DNA of 64,000 nucleotides. Origin: Ectothiorhodospira shaposhnikovii. Its GTDB lineage: Bacteria > Pseudomonadota > Gammaproteobacteria > Ectothiorhodospirales > Ectothiorhodospiraceae. Shown piece after piece: positions 9,535-18,982 of this stretch. Numbering within the stretch: position 1 is the stretch's first letter; every line of letters starts with the position of its first letter. Both the position numbers and the translations under genes were made by a program. The stretch spans positions 62,001-126,000 of the forward strand of contig NZ_JAJMLZ010000007.1 in assembly GCF_022227765.1 (NCBI RefSeq), in the 5' to 3' direction. Below the pieces are notes generated by a model. It had not been told where the DNA came from. It saw nothing but the letters and a program-made list of their open reading frames with translations, and did not search any database.

Positions 9535-10185
9535 TCAGAAGCGTTGTTCCAGTATCAGCGCCCCACCTTCGTTACGCATGTCCACCTGGTCCAGAAAACT
9601 CATGCCCAGCAGGGCCATGCCGGGCTGATTTCCCGGCAGCACGAAGGCCGGGACATTGCGCTGTTCGATCCCGCCCACCCGCACCCGGTCCAGATGAATG
9701 CGGTGCCCCCATTCGGTGCCCGAAGCCGTCTGCACCCGAACCTGAGCCCCCCGGGTGTAGTCGAGCCCCAGACGACGGGCTTCCACGGCACTCAGGGCAA
9801 TGGCCGAGGCGCCGGTGTCCACCAGAAAGGTGACGGCATGGCCGTTGATGGCGCCGGGCGTGGTGAAGCCGCCCGAACTGCCCCGATAGATCCGCGCCTG
9901 GCTGATGGCCCGAGGTTGGAATTCCCCGCCGACGCGGCCGTCGATGCCGATCTGACGCTGACGCCCCTCCAGTTCGATGAGCACGGTCCCGCTGCGACTG
10001 TCGGTGCTGATCAGGCGCACCCCGGCTTCGGACGTCTCCCCCACCCGCAACACCTGACGCTGCCCGTCCAGGGCCATCACGGCGCGATCGGAAAAGACCC
10101 CCATCAAATGAATGTCCACGGCGGCGGCGGGAGCGGCCAGGAGCACCGAAAGCAGGGTCAGCCGGGGGAGATGGCGGGTTCTCAT
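9535..10185 (-). CDS. Periplasmic retropepsin-like aspartyl protease
   Basis: A 216-residue protein with a signal peptide (RTRHLPRLTLLSVLLAAPAAA). The C-terminal half is a clan AA aspartic protease domain of retroviral type: FLVDTGASAIALS carries the single catalytic Asp, and ALLGMSFLDQVDM is the matching C-terminal motif. One DTGA per chain means the active enzyme would be a dimer. The N-terminal half (about 20-100) is a small beta-rich domain common in this bacterial family. It is the last gene of the rib-nusB-thiL-pgpA operon and overlaps pgpA by 4 nt. Its substrate is unknown. Confidence 0.8.
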   Translation of the reverse strand: MRTRHLPRLTLLSVLLAAPAAAVDIHLMGVFSDRAVMALDGQRQVLRVGETSEAGVRLISTDSRSGTVLIELEGRQRQIGIDGRVGGEFQPRAISQARIYRGSSGGFTTPGAINGHAVTFLVDTGASAIALSAVEARRLGLDYTRGAQVRVQTASGTEWGHRIHLDRVRVGGIEQRNVPAFVLPGNQPGMALLGMSFLDQVDMRNEGGALILEQRF

Positions 10186-10682
10186 GGGGCGGTGAAGGCA
10201 AAGGCCAGTAGCTGCAGCACCACCAGAGCATAGACCCCCGCCAACAGGTCATCCACCATGATGCCAAAACCGCCTTCCACCCGCCGGTCAAGCCACCCGA
10301 TGGGCCAGGGCTTGAGCACGTCGAAGATCCGGAACAGTACGAAACCCACCAGCACCCAGATCCAGCCCGCCGGCGCGGCGATCATGGTGACCAAAAAACC
10401 GGCGAACTCATCCCAGACGATGCCGGGATGGTCATGGACCCCAAGACGCCGTGAGCTCTCGCCGCAGAGCCAGACACCGACGCCGATCACGATCAGGGTG
10501 GCCAGCAGGTAGCCCCACAGCGGCAGGCCGGACAACAGTAGATACAGGGGTATGGCGGCCACCGTGCCCGCCGTGCCCGGGGCCTTGGGCGACAGGCCGC
10601 TGCCGAAGCCGAAGGCCAGAAAATGCACCGGGTCCGTGAGAACCCGGCGCGGGGGGATGGGGGCGGGCTTGGATGGGCTCAT
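10182..10682 (-). CDS. pgpA: Phosphatidylglycerophosphatase A
   Basis: A 166-residue membrane enzyme that dephosphorylates phosphatidylglycerophosphate to phosphatidylglycerol. It contains GFGSGLSPKAPGTAGT near the N-terminus, WDEFAGF in the middle and MVDDLLAGVYA near the C-terminus, the usual acidic, metal-binding motifs, plus several hydrophobic segments. Gene order nusB-thiL-pgpA is standard for Gammaproteobacteria. It overlaps thiL by 4 nt. Confidence 0.93.
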   Translation of the reverse strand: MSPSKPAPIPPRRVLTDPVHFLAFGFGSGLSPKAPGTAGTVAAIPLYLLLSGLPLWGYLLATLIVIGVGVWLCGESSRRLGVHDHPGIVWDEFAGFLVTMIAAPAGWIWVLVGFVLFRIFDVLKPWPIGWLDRRVEGGFGIMVDDLLAGVYALVVLQLLAFAFTAP

Positions 10683-11650
10683 GAGGACTCCGCGATCTGA
10701 AAATGGTCATAGCCGCCCCGATCCAGCGACAGCCGGTCACCGGCCGGATCCAGCACCCGTAGCCCCGATTCGGCCTCGATCTCACCGATCTCGGTCACCG
10801 GGCAGCCCGTGCCCGCCAGACGCTCATGGACCCGGGGCACCCTCTCGGGAGGTACCGTGAACAGGAGTTCGTAGTCATCGCCTCCCGCCAGGGGCAGGGA
10901 CCAGTCAATCCCCTCGGCGGGCATGTGGGCCAGAAAGGCGGCCGACAGGGGCAGGTCGGATGTGCGCAGGGTCGCCCCGACCCCGGAGGCCGTCAGGACA
11001 TGACCCAGGTCCTGACACAGCCCGTCGGAGATGTCGATGCAGGCCGAGGCCAGACCGCGCAGGGCCAATCCGGCCGCCACCCGGGGCGTGGGCCGATCCA
11101 GGCGCCGGCGCAGCGGATCGTCGGGATCCAGGGCCTGCCCGGCCAGCATCCGCTGCAACGCCAGCGCCGCATCCCCCGGCGTGCCCGTGACCATGATGCG
11201 ATCTCCCGGGCGGGCACCCCGACGTCGCAGGGCGGCCCCCACCGGCGCCACCCCCATGATCTGCACCGTGATGGACAAGGGACCACGGGTGGTATCCCCG
11301 CCCACCAGTTCCACCCCGTGCTGCCGGGCCAGGTCCAGCAGGCCCCGGGCAAAGGCTCCGAGCCAGTCCGGGTCCTGATCCGGCAGGGTCAGGGCCAAGG
11401 TGATCCAGCGGGGCATGGCGCCCATGGCGGCCAGATCGCTCAGGTTCACCGCCAGGGCCTTGTGGCCCACGGCGGACGGGGGCGTCTGCGCGGGAAAGTG
11501 AACGCCCCGAATCAGGGTATCCACCGATACCACCAGCTCATGACCCGGCGGCACCCGCAACAGGGCCGCGTCATCCCCCACCCCCAGGATCACGTCCGGA
11601 TGCCTGGGAGCCTGGGTGAAATGACGACGGATCAGGTCAAACTCCTTCAC
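10679..11650 (-). CDS. thiL: Thiamine-monophosphate kinase
   Basis: A 323-residue enzyme that phosphorylates thiamine monophosphate to thiamine diphosphate. It has the AIR-synthase-like fold: KEFDLIRRHF at the N-terminus, then VGDDAALL (ATP/metal site), VSVDTLIRGVHF, KALAVNLSDLAAMGA and VGGDTTRGP, with SDGLCQDLGH in the second domain. Length is normal for the family. It follows nusB after about 9 nt and overlaps pgpA downstream. Confidence 0.95.
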   Translation of the reverse strand: MKEFDLIRRHFTQAPRHPDVILGVGDDAALLRVPPGHELVVSVDTLIRGVHFPAQTPPSAVGHKALAVNLSDLAAMGAMPRWITLALTLPDQDPDWLGAFARGLLDLARQHGVELVGGDTTRGPLSITVQIMGVAPVGAALRRRGARPGDRIMVTGTPGDAALALQRMLAGQALDPDDPLRRRLDRPTPRVAAGLALRGLASACIDISDGLCQDLGHVLTASGVGATLRTSDLPLSAAFLAHMPAEGIDWSLPLAGGDDYELLFTVPPERVPRVHERLAGTGCPVTEIGEIEAESGLRVLDPAGDRLSLDRGGYDHFQIAESS

Positions 11651-11659
11651 GGGCAGACA

Positions 11660-12099
11660 CTAGCGGATCGACACCTGGGCCGCCACCTTGTCGATGACCC
11701 CGTTGACGAAGCGGTGTCCCTGCTCCGCGCCGAATTTCCTGGCCAGGGCCACCGCCTCGCTGATGGCCACCTTGTAGGGCACCTCGGGGCAATGCTGCAG
11801 TTCATAGGCGGACAGACGCAGGATGGCCCGCTCCACCGGGTCCACCTGTTCCATGGGGCGGTCCAGATGGGGTTCCACCAGGGCGTCGACGGCCTTCACC
11901 TGTTCGGTCACCCCCAACAGGATCATGCGGAAGTATTCCCAGTCCGCCTTTTCCATCTCGGGATCTTCCTTGAATTGGGCCAGGATGTCCTTGGGGTGGT
12001 AGCCGGTCAGCTGCCACTGATACAGGGCCTGCATGACCAGACGCCGGGCATGGCGCCGGGCGTGGGTCAGGCGACGGTGGTCCGTGGAATGGGGCTGGT

Positions 12100-12103
<4 letters not shown>
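11660..12103 (-). CDS. nusB: Transcription antitermination factor NusB
   Basis: A 147-residue all-helical protein that binds boxA RNA together with S10 (NusE) in rRNA antitermination. The family motifs [16 protein letters not shown] at the N-terminus, [12 protein letters not shown] in the middle and [19 protein letters not shown] at the C-terminus are all present. It overlaps the 3' end of ribH by 4 nt, the usual ribH-nusB linkage. Confidence 0.95.
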
Positions 12104-12582
<479 letters not shown>

Positions 12583-12597
12583 GGGATCACTCTTGAC

Positions 12598-13713
12598 TTA
12601 GTCGTTGACGTATTCGACCACTTCGAGCCCGAAACCACCGAGCCCATGGAAGCGTTTGGGGGAGGACAGCAGGCGCATCTTGCTGATGCCCAGGTCCTTG
12701 AGAATCTGGGCACCGATGCCGTGGGTGCGCAACTCGGCCGGTTCCTGCTCATCCTGGACCGGTGGGCTGGGCTGGCGGCTGCGCAGGGCCATCTCCCGCA
12801 GGCGACGGACCATTTCCCGGGGACTTTCCGGCTTGTGAATGACCACCGCCACCCCGGCCCCTTCCGCCTCGATGCGCGCCAGCGCCGCCCGCAACGGCCA
12901 GCCGCAGTTGGGGCCGCGATAGGCCAGGGTATCGCACAGGCCACCTCCCAGATGGACACGCACCAGGGTGGGTGTCTCACCGTCCACCTCGCCCTTGACC
13001 AGGGCAAAGTGCAGGGCCTTGTCCACCGTATCCTCATAGGCGATGAGGCGAAACTCGCCGAACTCGGTGGGAAACGGGCTTTCCGCCACTCGTTCCACGC
13101 TGCGCTCGTTCTCGATGCGGTAACGGATCAGGTCCTCGATGGTGCCCATCTTCAGGTCATGCTCGGCGGCAAAGCGCTCCAGGTCCGGACGCCGGGCCAT
13201 GGAGCCGTCCTCGTTGAGGATCTCGACGATCACCGCCGCCGGCTCGAACCCCGCCAGACGGGCATAGTCGCAACCGGCCTCGGTATGTCCGGCCCGCACC
13301 AGCACCCCACCCGGCTGCGCCATGAGTGGAAAGATGTGTCCGGGCTGGACCAGGTCCTCGGGGCGCGCATTGGGCGCCACCGCGGTACGCACCGTATGGG
13401 CGCGATCGTAGGCGGAAATCCCGGTGGTCACCCCTTCCGCCGCCTCGATGGAGACGGTGAAGTTGGTGGCATGCTTGTCGTTGGTATCCCCCACCATCAG
13501 CGGCAGCTTGAGCTGACGACAGCGTTCCCGGGTCAGGGTCAGGCAGATAAGGCCACGCCCGAAGCGGGCCATGAAATTGATGTCTTCGGGCCGGGTCAGG
13601 GAGGCGATCATGAGCAGATCGCCCTCGTTTTCCCGGTCCTCGTCATCGACGATGATCACCATCCGACCCTGACGCAGGTCTTCGATGATTTCTTCCGTGG
13701 TATTGAATGACAT
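12598..13713 (-). CDS. ribB: 3,4-dihydroxy-2-butanone 4-phosphate synthase with degenerate GTP cyclohydrolase II domain (RibBX type)
   Basis: The protein has 371 residues from ATG 13713, where the RibB motif [16 protein letters not shown] begins, although the frame is open further upstream. Residues 1-200 are a complete DHBP synthase: [15 protein letters not shown] (acidic metal site), [26 protein letters not shown] and [15 protein letters not shown]. Residues 205-371 have the outline of GTP cyclohydrolase II, but the zinc motif is broken: where RibA has three cysteines (HSECLTGD...LRCDCG) this protein reads HLGGGLCD...YRGPNCG. Such proteins are known in Proteobacteria as RibBX. The likely activity is RibB only, so a separate RibA is expected elsewhere in the genome. 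Confidence 0.9.
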   Translation of the reverse strand: MSFNTTEEIIEDLRQGRMVIIVDDEDRENEGDLLMIASLTRPEDINFMARFGRGLICLTLTRERCRQLKLPLMVGDTNDKHATNFTVSIEAAEGVTTGISAYDRAHTVRTAVAPNARPEDLVQPGHIFPLMAQPGGVLVRAGHTEAGCDYARLAGFEPAAVIVEILNEDGSMARRPDLERFAAEHDLKMGTIEDLIRYRIENERSVERVAESPFPTEFGEFRLIAYEDTVDKALHFALVKGEVDGETPTLVRVHLGGGLCDTLAYRGPNCGWPLRAALARIEAEGAGVAVVIHKPESPREMVRRLREMALRSRQPSPPVQDEQEPAELRTHGIGAQILKDLGISKMRLLSSPKRFHGLGGFGLEVVEYVND

Positions 13714-13760
13714 GGGCAATCGCCGGCTGGGGTTTGGAGTGGAAATCCGACCGGGTCGGA

Positions 13761-14096
13761 TCACATCTGATGCTTGCGCTCGGCCAGAAAGCCCAGCAAC
13801 AGGAAGGCACCCACCACCATGGGGGCCAGCCATCGGGTGTCCACCATGAGCATGGCATCGGCCAGCATGGGGGTGAGGAAGACGGTCAGGGCGCCGTAGC
13901 CGAAGGCACACATGAGGACGAAGCCCAGCAGACGGACCAGACGATGATAGGCGCGCAGGATCATCTTCACCACGCGATTGATATCGTTGCCGTAGATCAC
14001 CAGCACCGTGGCCACGAAGGCCAATGCAATCTGGCCCACATGGCCACGCACCCAGTTCCCCGCCTGCAGCAGGGTATCATCCAGCCATTCCATCAT
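13761..14096 (-). CDS. DUF3392-family inner-membrane protein
   Basis: A 111-residue protein with three to four hydrophobic segments (about 20-37, 55-75 and 88-105) and short charged ends. The core YGNDINRVVKMILR and GFVLMCAFGYGALTVFL resembles the DUF3392 membrane family of Gammaproteobacteria, whose function is unknown. The start may be either of two adjacent Met codons. It lies between ribE and ribBX inside the riboflavin operon, so co-expression is likely. A role in flavin export or uptake is conceivable but nothing in the sequence shows it. Confidence 0.72.
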   Translation of the reverse strand: MMEWLDDTLLQAGNWVRGHVGQIALAFVATVLVIYGNDINRVVKMILRAYHRLVRLLGFVLMCAFGYGALTVFLTPMLADAMLMVDTRWLAPMVVGAFLLLGFLAERKHQM

Positions 14097-14144
14097 GGGT
14101 CATCCCCCCCTGATTCGAGATCACATCGTGCAAAGGCACCGAGC

Positions 14145-14801
14145 TTATTTCAGAAAGCCGTGCTCGGCCAGAAAGGCCTCGCTGATGGCACTGCCGGAGC
14201 GGGCGGCCCCGTCTCCCAGCAGCAGACGCTCCAGGTAACGGGCAATCACGTCCACCTCGATGTTCACCCCGGTACCCACCCGATAGGTCCGGATGATGGT
14301 CTCCTGCTGGGTGTGGGGGACGATATTGACGCTGAACCGTGCCCCATCCACCGTATTCACGGTCAGGCTGGTGCCGTCGATGCACACCGATCCCTTGGGC
14401 GCGATGTAACGGGCCAGTTCGTCCGGCACCTGCACATGATAGCGCCAGGAGCGGCCATCGGGCTCGATGGCGGTAATTCGGCCCAGGCCATCCACATGGC
14501 CGCTGACCAGATGGCCGCCCAGGGGCGTGGACAGAGTCAGCGCCTTCTCCAGGTTCACCGGGTCACCGGGCGAGAGATTCCCCAGAGAGGTTCTGGACAG
14601 GGTCTCGCGGGAGACGTCGGCGACGAAGCCGTCGCCGGGCAGGGCCACGGCGGTCAGACACACACCGTTGACGGCAATGCTGTCGCCCAGTCTCACATCG
14701 GACAGGTCCAACTTGCCGGTACCCAGGGTCAGGCGGCTGTCTCCGCCCCGGGCCTCAACAGCGGACAGGGTGCCGACGGCCTGAATGATACCTGTGAACA
14801 T
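14145..14801 (-). CDS. ribE: Riboflavin synthase, alpha chain
   Basis: A 218-residue enzyme that dismutates two lumazine molecules to riboflavin. It shows the internal duplication of the family: MFTGIIQAVGTL begins the first barrel with DSIAVNGVCLTA and GGHLVSGHVDGLG, and the second barrel has YIAPKGSVCIDGTSLTVN and VDVIARYLERLL. Length is typical. It follows ribD by about 47 nt and precedes the DUF3392 gene. Confidence 0.95.
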   Translation of the reverse strand: MFTGIIQAVGTLSAVEARGGDSRLTLGTGKLDLSDVRLGDSIAVNGVCLTAVALPGDGFVADVSRETLSRTSLGNLSPGDPVNLEKALTLSTPLGGHLVSGHVDGLGRITAIEPDGRSWRYHVQVPDELARYIAPKGSVCIDGTSLTVNTVDGARFSVNIVPHTQQETIIRTYRVGTGVNIEVDVIARYLERLLLGDGAARSGSAISEAFLAEHGFLK

Positions 14802-14848
14802 GTCGGGATCTCGGGTTGATAATTGTCGATTGCGCCGGGGCGGGTCGA

Positions 14849-15997
14849 TCAGCGACCCTCGTCCCCCGCGCCCGGACCGACGACACGGGCCGTGATTCGC
14901 CAGTCCCTGCCCACGGCCCGCATGTCGCTGATGTCCAGTGCCACGCGATCCGCCATTCGCCCCAGGGGCAGGTCGAACAGCCCCCGTGCCGTGGCGCCCA
15001 TCAGATGGGGTGCCAGGTAGATCACCAGTTCATCCACCAGACCGGCCCCGAGCAGGGCACCACACAAGACCGGCCCGGCCTCCACATGCAGTTCATTGAC
15101 CTGATGCCGGGCCAGCACGTTCATCACGGCGGGCAGATCCAGGTGCCCCCGGGAGACGGTCACGGCCTCGACCCAGGCGTTGACATCGGCCAGATCCCGG
15201 GTTTGACGGGCCAGCGCCTCGGGGTCGGTCAAGACCAGCACCGGACCCTCGGTCTGAAACAGGCGGGCGCCGGCGGTCAGCCGGCCCTCCCGGTCCAGCA
15301 CCACCCGCAAGGGCTGGCGCACCGGTCCGTCCACGTCCAGGGCCTCGGCCGACAGGCGGACATCCAGGCGGGGATCATCGGCCCGCACCGTACCCATCCC
15401 GGTCAGGATGGCGGAGGCACGGGCCCGCAGAAACTGTACATCCCGCCGCGCCGCCTCGCCGGTGATCCAGCGGCTCTCGCCGGAGGCCATGGCGGTACGA
15501 CCGTCCAGACTGGCCGCCAGCTTGACCCGGACCCAGGGTCGCCCCCGCTCCATCCGGCTGACGAAGCCGGGGTTGAGGGCGCGTGCCTCCGATTCCATCA
15601 GGCCCACGGCCACCGCCACGCCCGCCTCCCGCAGCCGTTCCAGTCCCCGACCGGCCACCAGGGGGTTGGGGTCGGTCATGGCCGCCACCACCCGCCCCAC
15701 GCCGGCCCGGAGCAAGGCATCCACACACGGCGGGGTTCGGCCATGATGGCTGCAAGGTTCCAGGGTCACATAGGCCGTGGCGCCCCGGGCCGCCTCGCCG
15801 GCATGGGCCAGGGCCAGGACCTCCGCATGGGGTTCGCCGGCCCGCACATGAAAGCCCTCCCCCAGCACATGACCATCCCGGGCCACCACACACCCCACCC
15901 GGGGATTGGGATCGGTGGTGTAAAGCCCGCGGCGAGCCAGTTGCAGGGCCCGCCCCATGAGCCGATGATCCCGGCTGGTAAACGGCGCCATGACCAT
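14849..15997 (-). CDS. ribD: Bifunctional riboflavin deaminase/reductase RibD
   Basis: A 382-residue two-domain enzyme. Residues 1-145 are the zinc-dependent pyrimidine deaminase: NPRVGCVV, then GEPHAEVLAL (HAE) and TLEPCSHHGRTPPCVDAL (zinc cysteines). The rest is the NADPH-dependent reductase, with RPWVRVKLAASLDGRTA, RWITGEAARRDVQFLRA and ILTGMGTVRADDPRL. Translation probably starts at the first or third residue (both Met). It lies 3 nt after nrdR. Confidence 0.95.
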   Translation of the reverse strand: MVMAPFTSRDHRLMGRALQLARRGLYTTDPNPRVGCVVARDGHVLGEGFHVRAGEPHAEVLALAHAGEAARGATAYVTLEPCSHHGRTPPCVDALLRAGVGRVVAAMTDPNPLVAGRGLERLREAGVAVAVGLMESEARALNPGFVSRMERGRPWVRVKLAASLDGRTAMASGESRWITGEAARRDVQFLRARASAILTGMGTVRADDPRLDVRLSAEALDVDGPVRQPLRVVLDREGRLTAGARLFQTEGPVLVLTDPEALARQTRDLADVNAWVEAVTVSRGHLDLPAVMNVLARHQVNELHVEAGPVLCGALLGAGLVDELVIYLAPHLMGATARGLFDLPLGRMADRVALDISDMRAVGRDWRITARVVGPGAGDEGR

Positions 15998-16000
15998 CGG

Positions 16001-16483
16001 TCAGGCGGTCGAACCACCGCCGTCCGGTGGCGGTTCCCGCTCCAGGCGCTCCACCATCTCGCGGAACGCCTGGACATCGGCAAAACTCAGATAGACCGAG
16101 GCAAAACGGATGTAGGCCACCTGGTCCAGTTCCTTGAGGGCTTCCATCACCCAGTCGCCGATACGCTTGGCCGGAATCTCCCGCTCCCCCTGACTCAGGG
16201 CCTGATGCTTGATCCGTGCCACCGCGGCCTCGATCTGGTCCGTGGCCACCGGGCGCTTTTCCAGCGCATGCATCATGCCCGCCCGCAACTTGGCTTCGGC
16301 AAAGGGCTCTCGGCTACCGTCGCGCTTGATCACCCGCGGCAAATTCAGCTCCGCCCCTTCGAAGGTGGTGAAGCGTTCGCCGCAGGAGACACACTCCCGG
16401 CGCCGCCGGACCTGATCCCCCTCGCCCGCGAGGCGGGAATCCACCACGCGGGTATCGGGGGCGCCGCAGAAAGGGCATTTCAT
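16001..16483 (-). CDS. nrdR: Transcriptional repressor NrdR
   Basis: A 160-residue repressor of ribonucleotide reductase genes. The N-terminal zinc ribbon has four cysteines (CPFCG and CVSCG) with [17 protein letters not shown], followed by an ATP-cone domain beginning [18 protein letters not shown] that senses ATP/dATP. The pairing nrdR-ribD is conserved across Gammaproteobacteria. It is 33 nt after glyA on the same strand. Confidence 0.95.
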   Translation of the reverse strand: MKCPFCGAPDTRVVDSRLAGEGDQVRRRRECVSCGERFTTFEGAELNLPRVIKRDGSREPFAEAKLRAGMMHALEKRPVATDQIEAAVARIKHQALSQGEREIPAKRIGDWVMEALKELDQVAYIRFASVYLSFADVQAFREMVERLEREPPPDGGGSTA

Positions 16484-16516
16484 GGTGACATCATCCCGGG
16501 CTGCCCCGATGCGGCC

Positions 16517-17770
16517 TCAGCGACCATACACCGGGAAACGGGCGCAGACATCCAGCACCCGGGCCTTGACCTGGTCGATCACGGCCTGGTTGTCCAGATC
16601 GTCCAGCACGTCGCAGATCCACTGGGCCAGCGCCTTGCACTCGGCCTCCTTGAAGCCGCGGGTGGTGATGGCCGGGGTGCCGATGCGCAGACCGCTGGTG
16701 ACGAAGGGGGACTGGGGATCGTTGGGCACCGAGTTCTTGTTCACGGTGATGTTGGCCCGACCCAGTGCCGCGTCCGCGTCCTTGCCGGTAATGCCCTTGT
16801 CGATCAGGTCCACCAGGAACAGGTGGTTGTCGGTACCGCCGGAAACCACCTTGTAGCCCCGGGCCATGAGCTCGGCCGCCATCACGCGGGCATTGGCCAC
16901 CACCTGCTGCTGATAGGCCTTGAAGCCGGGCTCCAGGGCTTCCTTGAAGGCCACGGCCTTGCCGGCGATGGCGTGCATCAGCGGACCACCCTGAGTGCCG
17001 GGGAAGACCAGGGAATTGAATTTCTTTTCCAGCTCCGGATTGCTCCGGGCCAGGATGATGCCGCCGCGGGGACCGCGCAGGGTCTTGTGGGTGGTGGAAG
17101 TGGTCACATCGGCGATCTGCACCGGATTGGAATAGACCCCGCCGGCCACCAGACCGGCCACGTGGGCCATGTCCACCATCAGGTAGGCACCCACCTTGTC
17201 GGCGATGTCACGGAAGCGTTGCCAGTCCACCACCCGGGAATAGGCGGAGAAACCGGCCACGATCATCTTCGGCTTGTGTTCCACCGCCAGGGCTTCCACC
17301 TGGTCGTAGTCGATGTAGCCCTGATCGTCGATGCCGTAGAGCACCGAGTGGTAGATCTTGCCGGAGAAGTTGACCTTGGCGCCGTGGGTAAGATGGCCGC
17401 CATGGGCCAGGCTCATGCCCAGCACCGTATCACCGGGGTTGAGCAGGGCCATGTAGACGGCGGCATTGGCCTGGGAGCCGGAATGGGGCTGGACGTTGAC
17501 GTAGTCGGCACCGAACAGGGTCTTAGCGCGGTCGATAGCCAGCTGTTCGGCCGTATCCACGTATTCACAGCCACCATAGTAGCGCTTGCCGGGGTATCCT
17601 TCGGCATACTTGTTGGTGAGTACCGAGCCCTGGGCCTGCATCACCCGGGGGCTGGCATAGTTCTCCGAGGCGATCAGCTCGATATGCTCTTCCTGACGAC
17701 GGGACTCGGACTCGATGGCCTGCCAAAGCTCATCGTCATAGCCGGCGATACTCATGTTGCTGGAAAACAT
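16517..17770 (-). CDS. glyA: Serine hydroxymethyltransferase
   Basis: A 417-residue PLP enzyme interconverting serine and glycine while charging tetrahydrofolate. Motifs include [34 protein letters not shown] and the PLP lysine in [13 protein letters not shown]. Length equals that of E. coli GlyA. It is the first gene of the long minus-strand run into nrdR and the rib genes. The 135-nt region upstream is shared with the divergent TAXI transporter gene. Confidence 0.96.
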   Translation of the reverse strand: MFSSNMSIAGYDDELWQAIESESRRQEEHIELIASENYASPRVMQAQGSVLTNKYAEGYPGKRYYGGCEYVDTAEQLAIDRAKTLFGADYVNVQPHSGSQANAAVYMALLNPGDTVLGMSLAHGGHLTHGAKVNFSGKIYHSVLYGIDDQGYIDYDQVEALAVEHKPKMIVAGFSAYSRVVDWQRFRDIADKVGAYLMVDMAHVAGLVAGGVYSNPVQIADVTTSTTHKTLRGPRGGIILARSNPELEKKFNSLVFPGTQGGPLMHAIAGKAVAFKEALEPGFKAYQQQVVANARVMAAELMARGYKVVSGGTDNHLFLVDLIDKGITGKDADAALGRANITVNKNSVPNDPQSPFVTSGLRIGTPAITTRGFKEAECKALAQWICDVLDDLDNQAVIDQVKARVLDVCARFPVYGR

Positions 17771-17905
17771 TTCGGGTTACTCCCCGCAAAGCGATTGATC
17801 AGGCGTTCGAAAAAGGCTTGAATGTTACTGGATTTTGCCTTTCCACGCACGCAAAAAACCCATGAACAGGAGTCAGGTTCACAGCTGCCTTCAGGAGAAA
17901 AACCC

Positions 17906-18877
17906 ATGCGCAAGCACATGACAGGAATGGCCTTGACCGCGGTACTGGCCGGCCTCGCGGCCCTGCCCGCCGCGGCCGACCAGCGTTTCATCACTATCGG
18001 CACCGGCGGCGTCACCGGTGTCTATTATCCCACCGGCCAGCACATCTGCCGGCTGGTCAACCGGGACCAGGACAGCCATGGCCTGCGCTGCCGAGCCCAG
18101 AGCACTGGTGGTTCGGTGTTCAACCTCAACTCCATCCGTGCCGGCGAGATGGACCTTGGGGTGGTGCAGTCGGACTGGCAGTACCATGCCTATCATGGTT
18201 CCGAGCGTTTCGAGGAAGCCGGGCCGGACGAGAGCCTGCGGGCCGTCATGTCCCTGCACCCAGAGCCATTCACGGTGCTGGTGCGGGCGGACAGCGATAT
18301 CCGGCATTTCGAAGACATCAAGGGCAAGCGGGTCAATGTGGGTAATCCGGGGTCCGGGCAGCGGGGCACGGTGGAAATGCTGATGCAGCATTACGGCTGG
18401 ACGATGCAGGATTTCGCCCTCGCCTCGGAACTGCCGTCCCGGGAGCAGGGACAGGCCTTGTGCGACAACCGGATCGACGTGGTGCTGTTCACGGTGGGTC
18501 ACCCGTCGGCGGCCATCCAGGAGCCCATCGTCACCTGCAACGCACGCCTGGTGCCGGTCAGTGGCGAGGTGATTGATCGTCTGGTGGAGGACACCCCCTA
18601 CTACTTCAGCGCCACCATCCCGGCGGGGATGTATCCGGGGCAGGACGAGGACGTGGAGACCTTCGGCGTGGGCGCCACCCTGGTCTCCTCCACCCGCAGT
18701 TCGGAGTCTGCCATCTATCATGTGACCCGGGCGGTGTTTGAAAACTTCGACACCTTCAAGGGCATGCACCCGGCCTTCGGCGTACTGGAGAAAGAGGCCA
18801 TGGTGAGTCAAGGCCTGTCGGCGCCGCTGCATGAGGGGGCCAGGCGGTATTACCGGGAAGCGGGGCTGATGGACTGA
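17906..18877 (+). CDS. TAXI-family TRAP transporter solute-binding protein
   Basis: The protein has 323 residues from ATG 17906, chosen because AGGAG lies 9-10 nt upstream and the signal peptide (RKHMTGMALTAVLAGLAALPAAA) begins here. The mature protein starts ITIGTGGVTGVYYPTG, the classic TAXI motif, and continues CRAQSTGGSVFNLNSI, VNVGNPGSGQRGTVEMLM and YYFSATIPAGMY. The family captures small carboxylates or amino acids, glutamate being one known ligand, and passes them to the fused membrane subunit encoded downstream. The ligand here is unknown. Confidence 0.9.
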   Translation: MRKHMTGMALTAVLAGLAALPAAADQRFITIGTGGVTGVYYPTGQHICRLVNRDQDSHGLRCRAQSTGGSVFNLNSIRAGEMDLGVVQSDWQYHAYHGSERFEEAGPDESLRAVMSLHPEPFTVLVRADSDIRHFEDIKGKRVNVGNPGSGQRGTVEMLMQHYGWTMQDFALASELPSREQGQALCDNRIDVVLFTVGHPSAAIQEPIVTCNARLVPVSGEVIDRLVEDTPYYFSATIPAGMYPGQDEDVETFGVGATLVSSTRSSESAIYHVTRAVFENFDTFKGMHPAFGVLEKEAMVSQGLSAPLHEGARRYYREAGLMD

Positions 18878-18914
18878 GACCTTCCCTATCCCCCCTTCTC
18901 CCCGCCAAGACGCT

Positions 18915-18951
18915 CCCCTCACCCCAACCCCTCTCCCGCAAGGGGAGGGGG
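18915..18951. repeat. Intergenic REP-like palindrome
   Basis: Between the TAXI binding-protein and permease genes, CCCCTCTCCC and GGGGAGGGGG are separated by GCAA and form a stable, slightly slipped stem-loop after CTCACCCCAA. Similar sequences recur between genes in many proteobacterial genomes. It lacks a T-run, so it may tune expression of the second gene rather than terminate. Confidence 0.5.
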
Positions 18952-18982
18952 CTATTTCAGGCGCTGACCGGACAAAATACCC

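Noticed and set aside
14816-17821. 1001-codon plus-strand open frame opposite ribD, nrdR and glyA
   Set aside because: It is antisense to three well conserved genes and has low-complexity composition; it is a GC-driven artefact.
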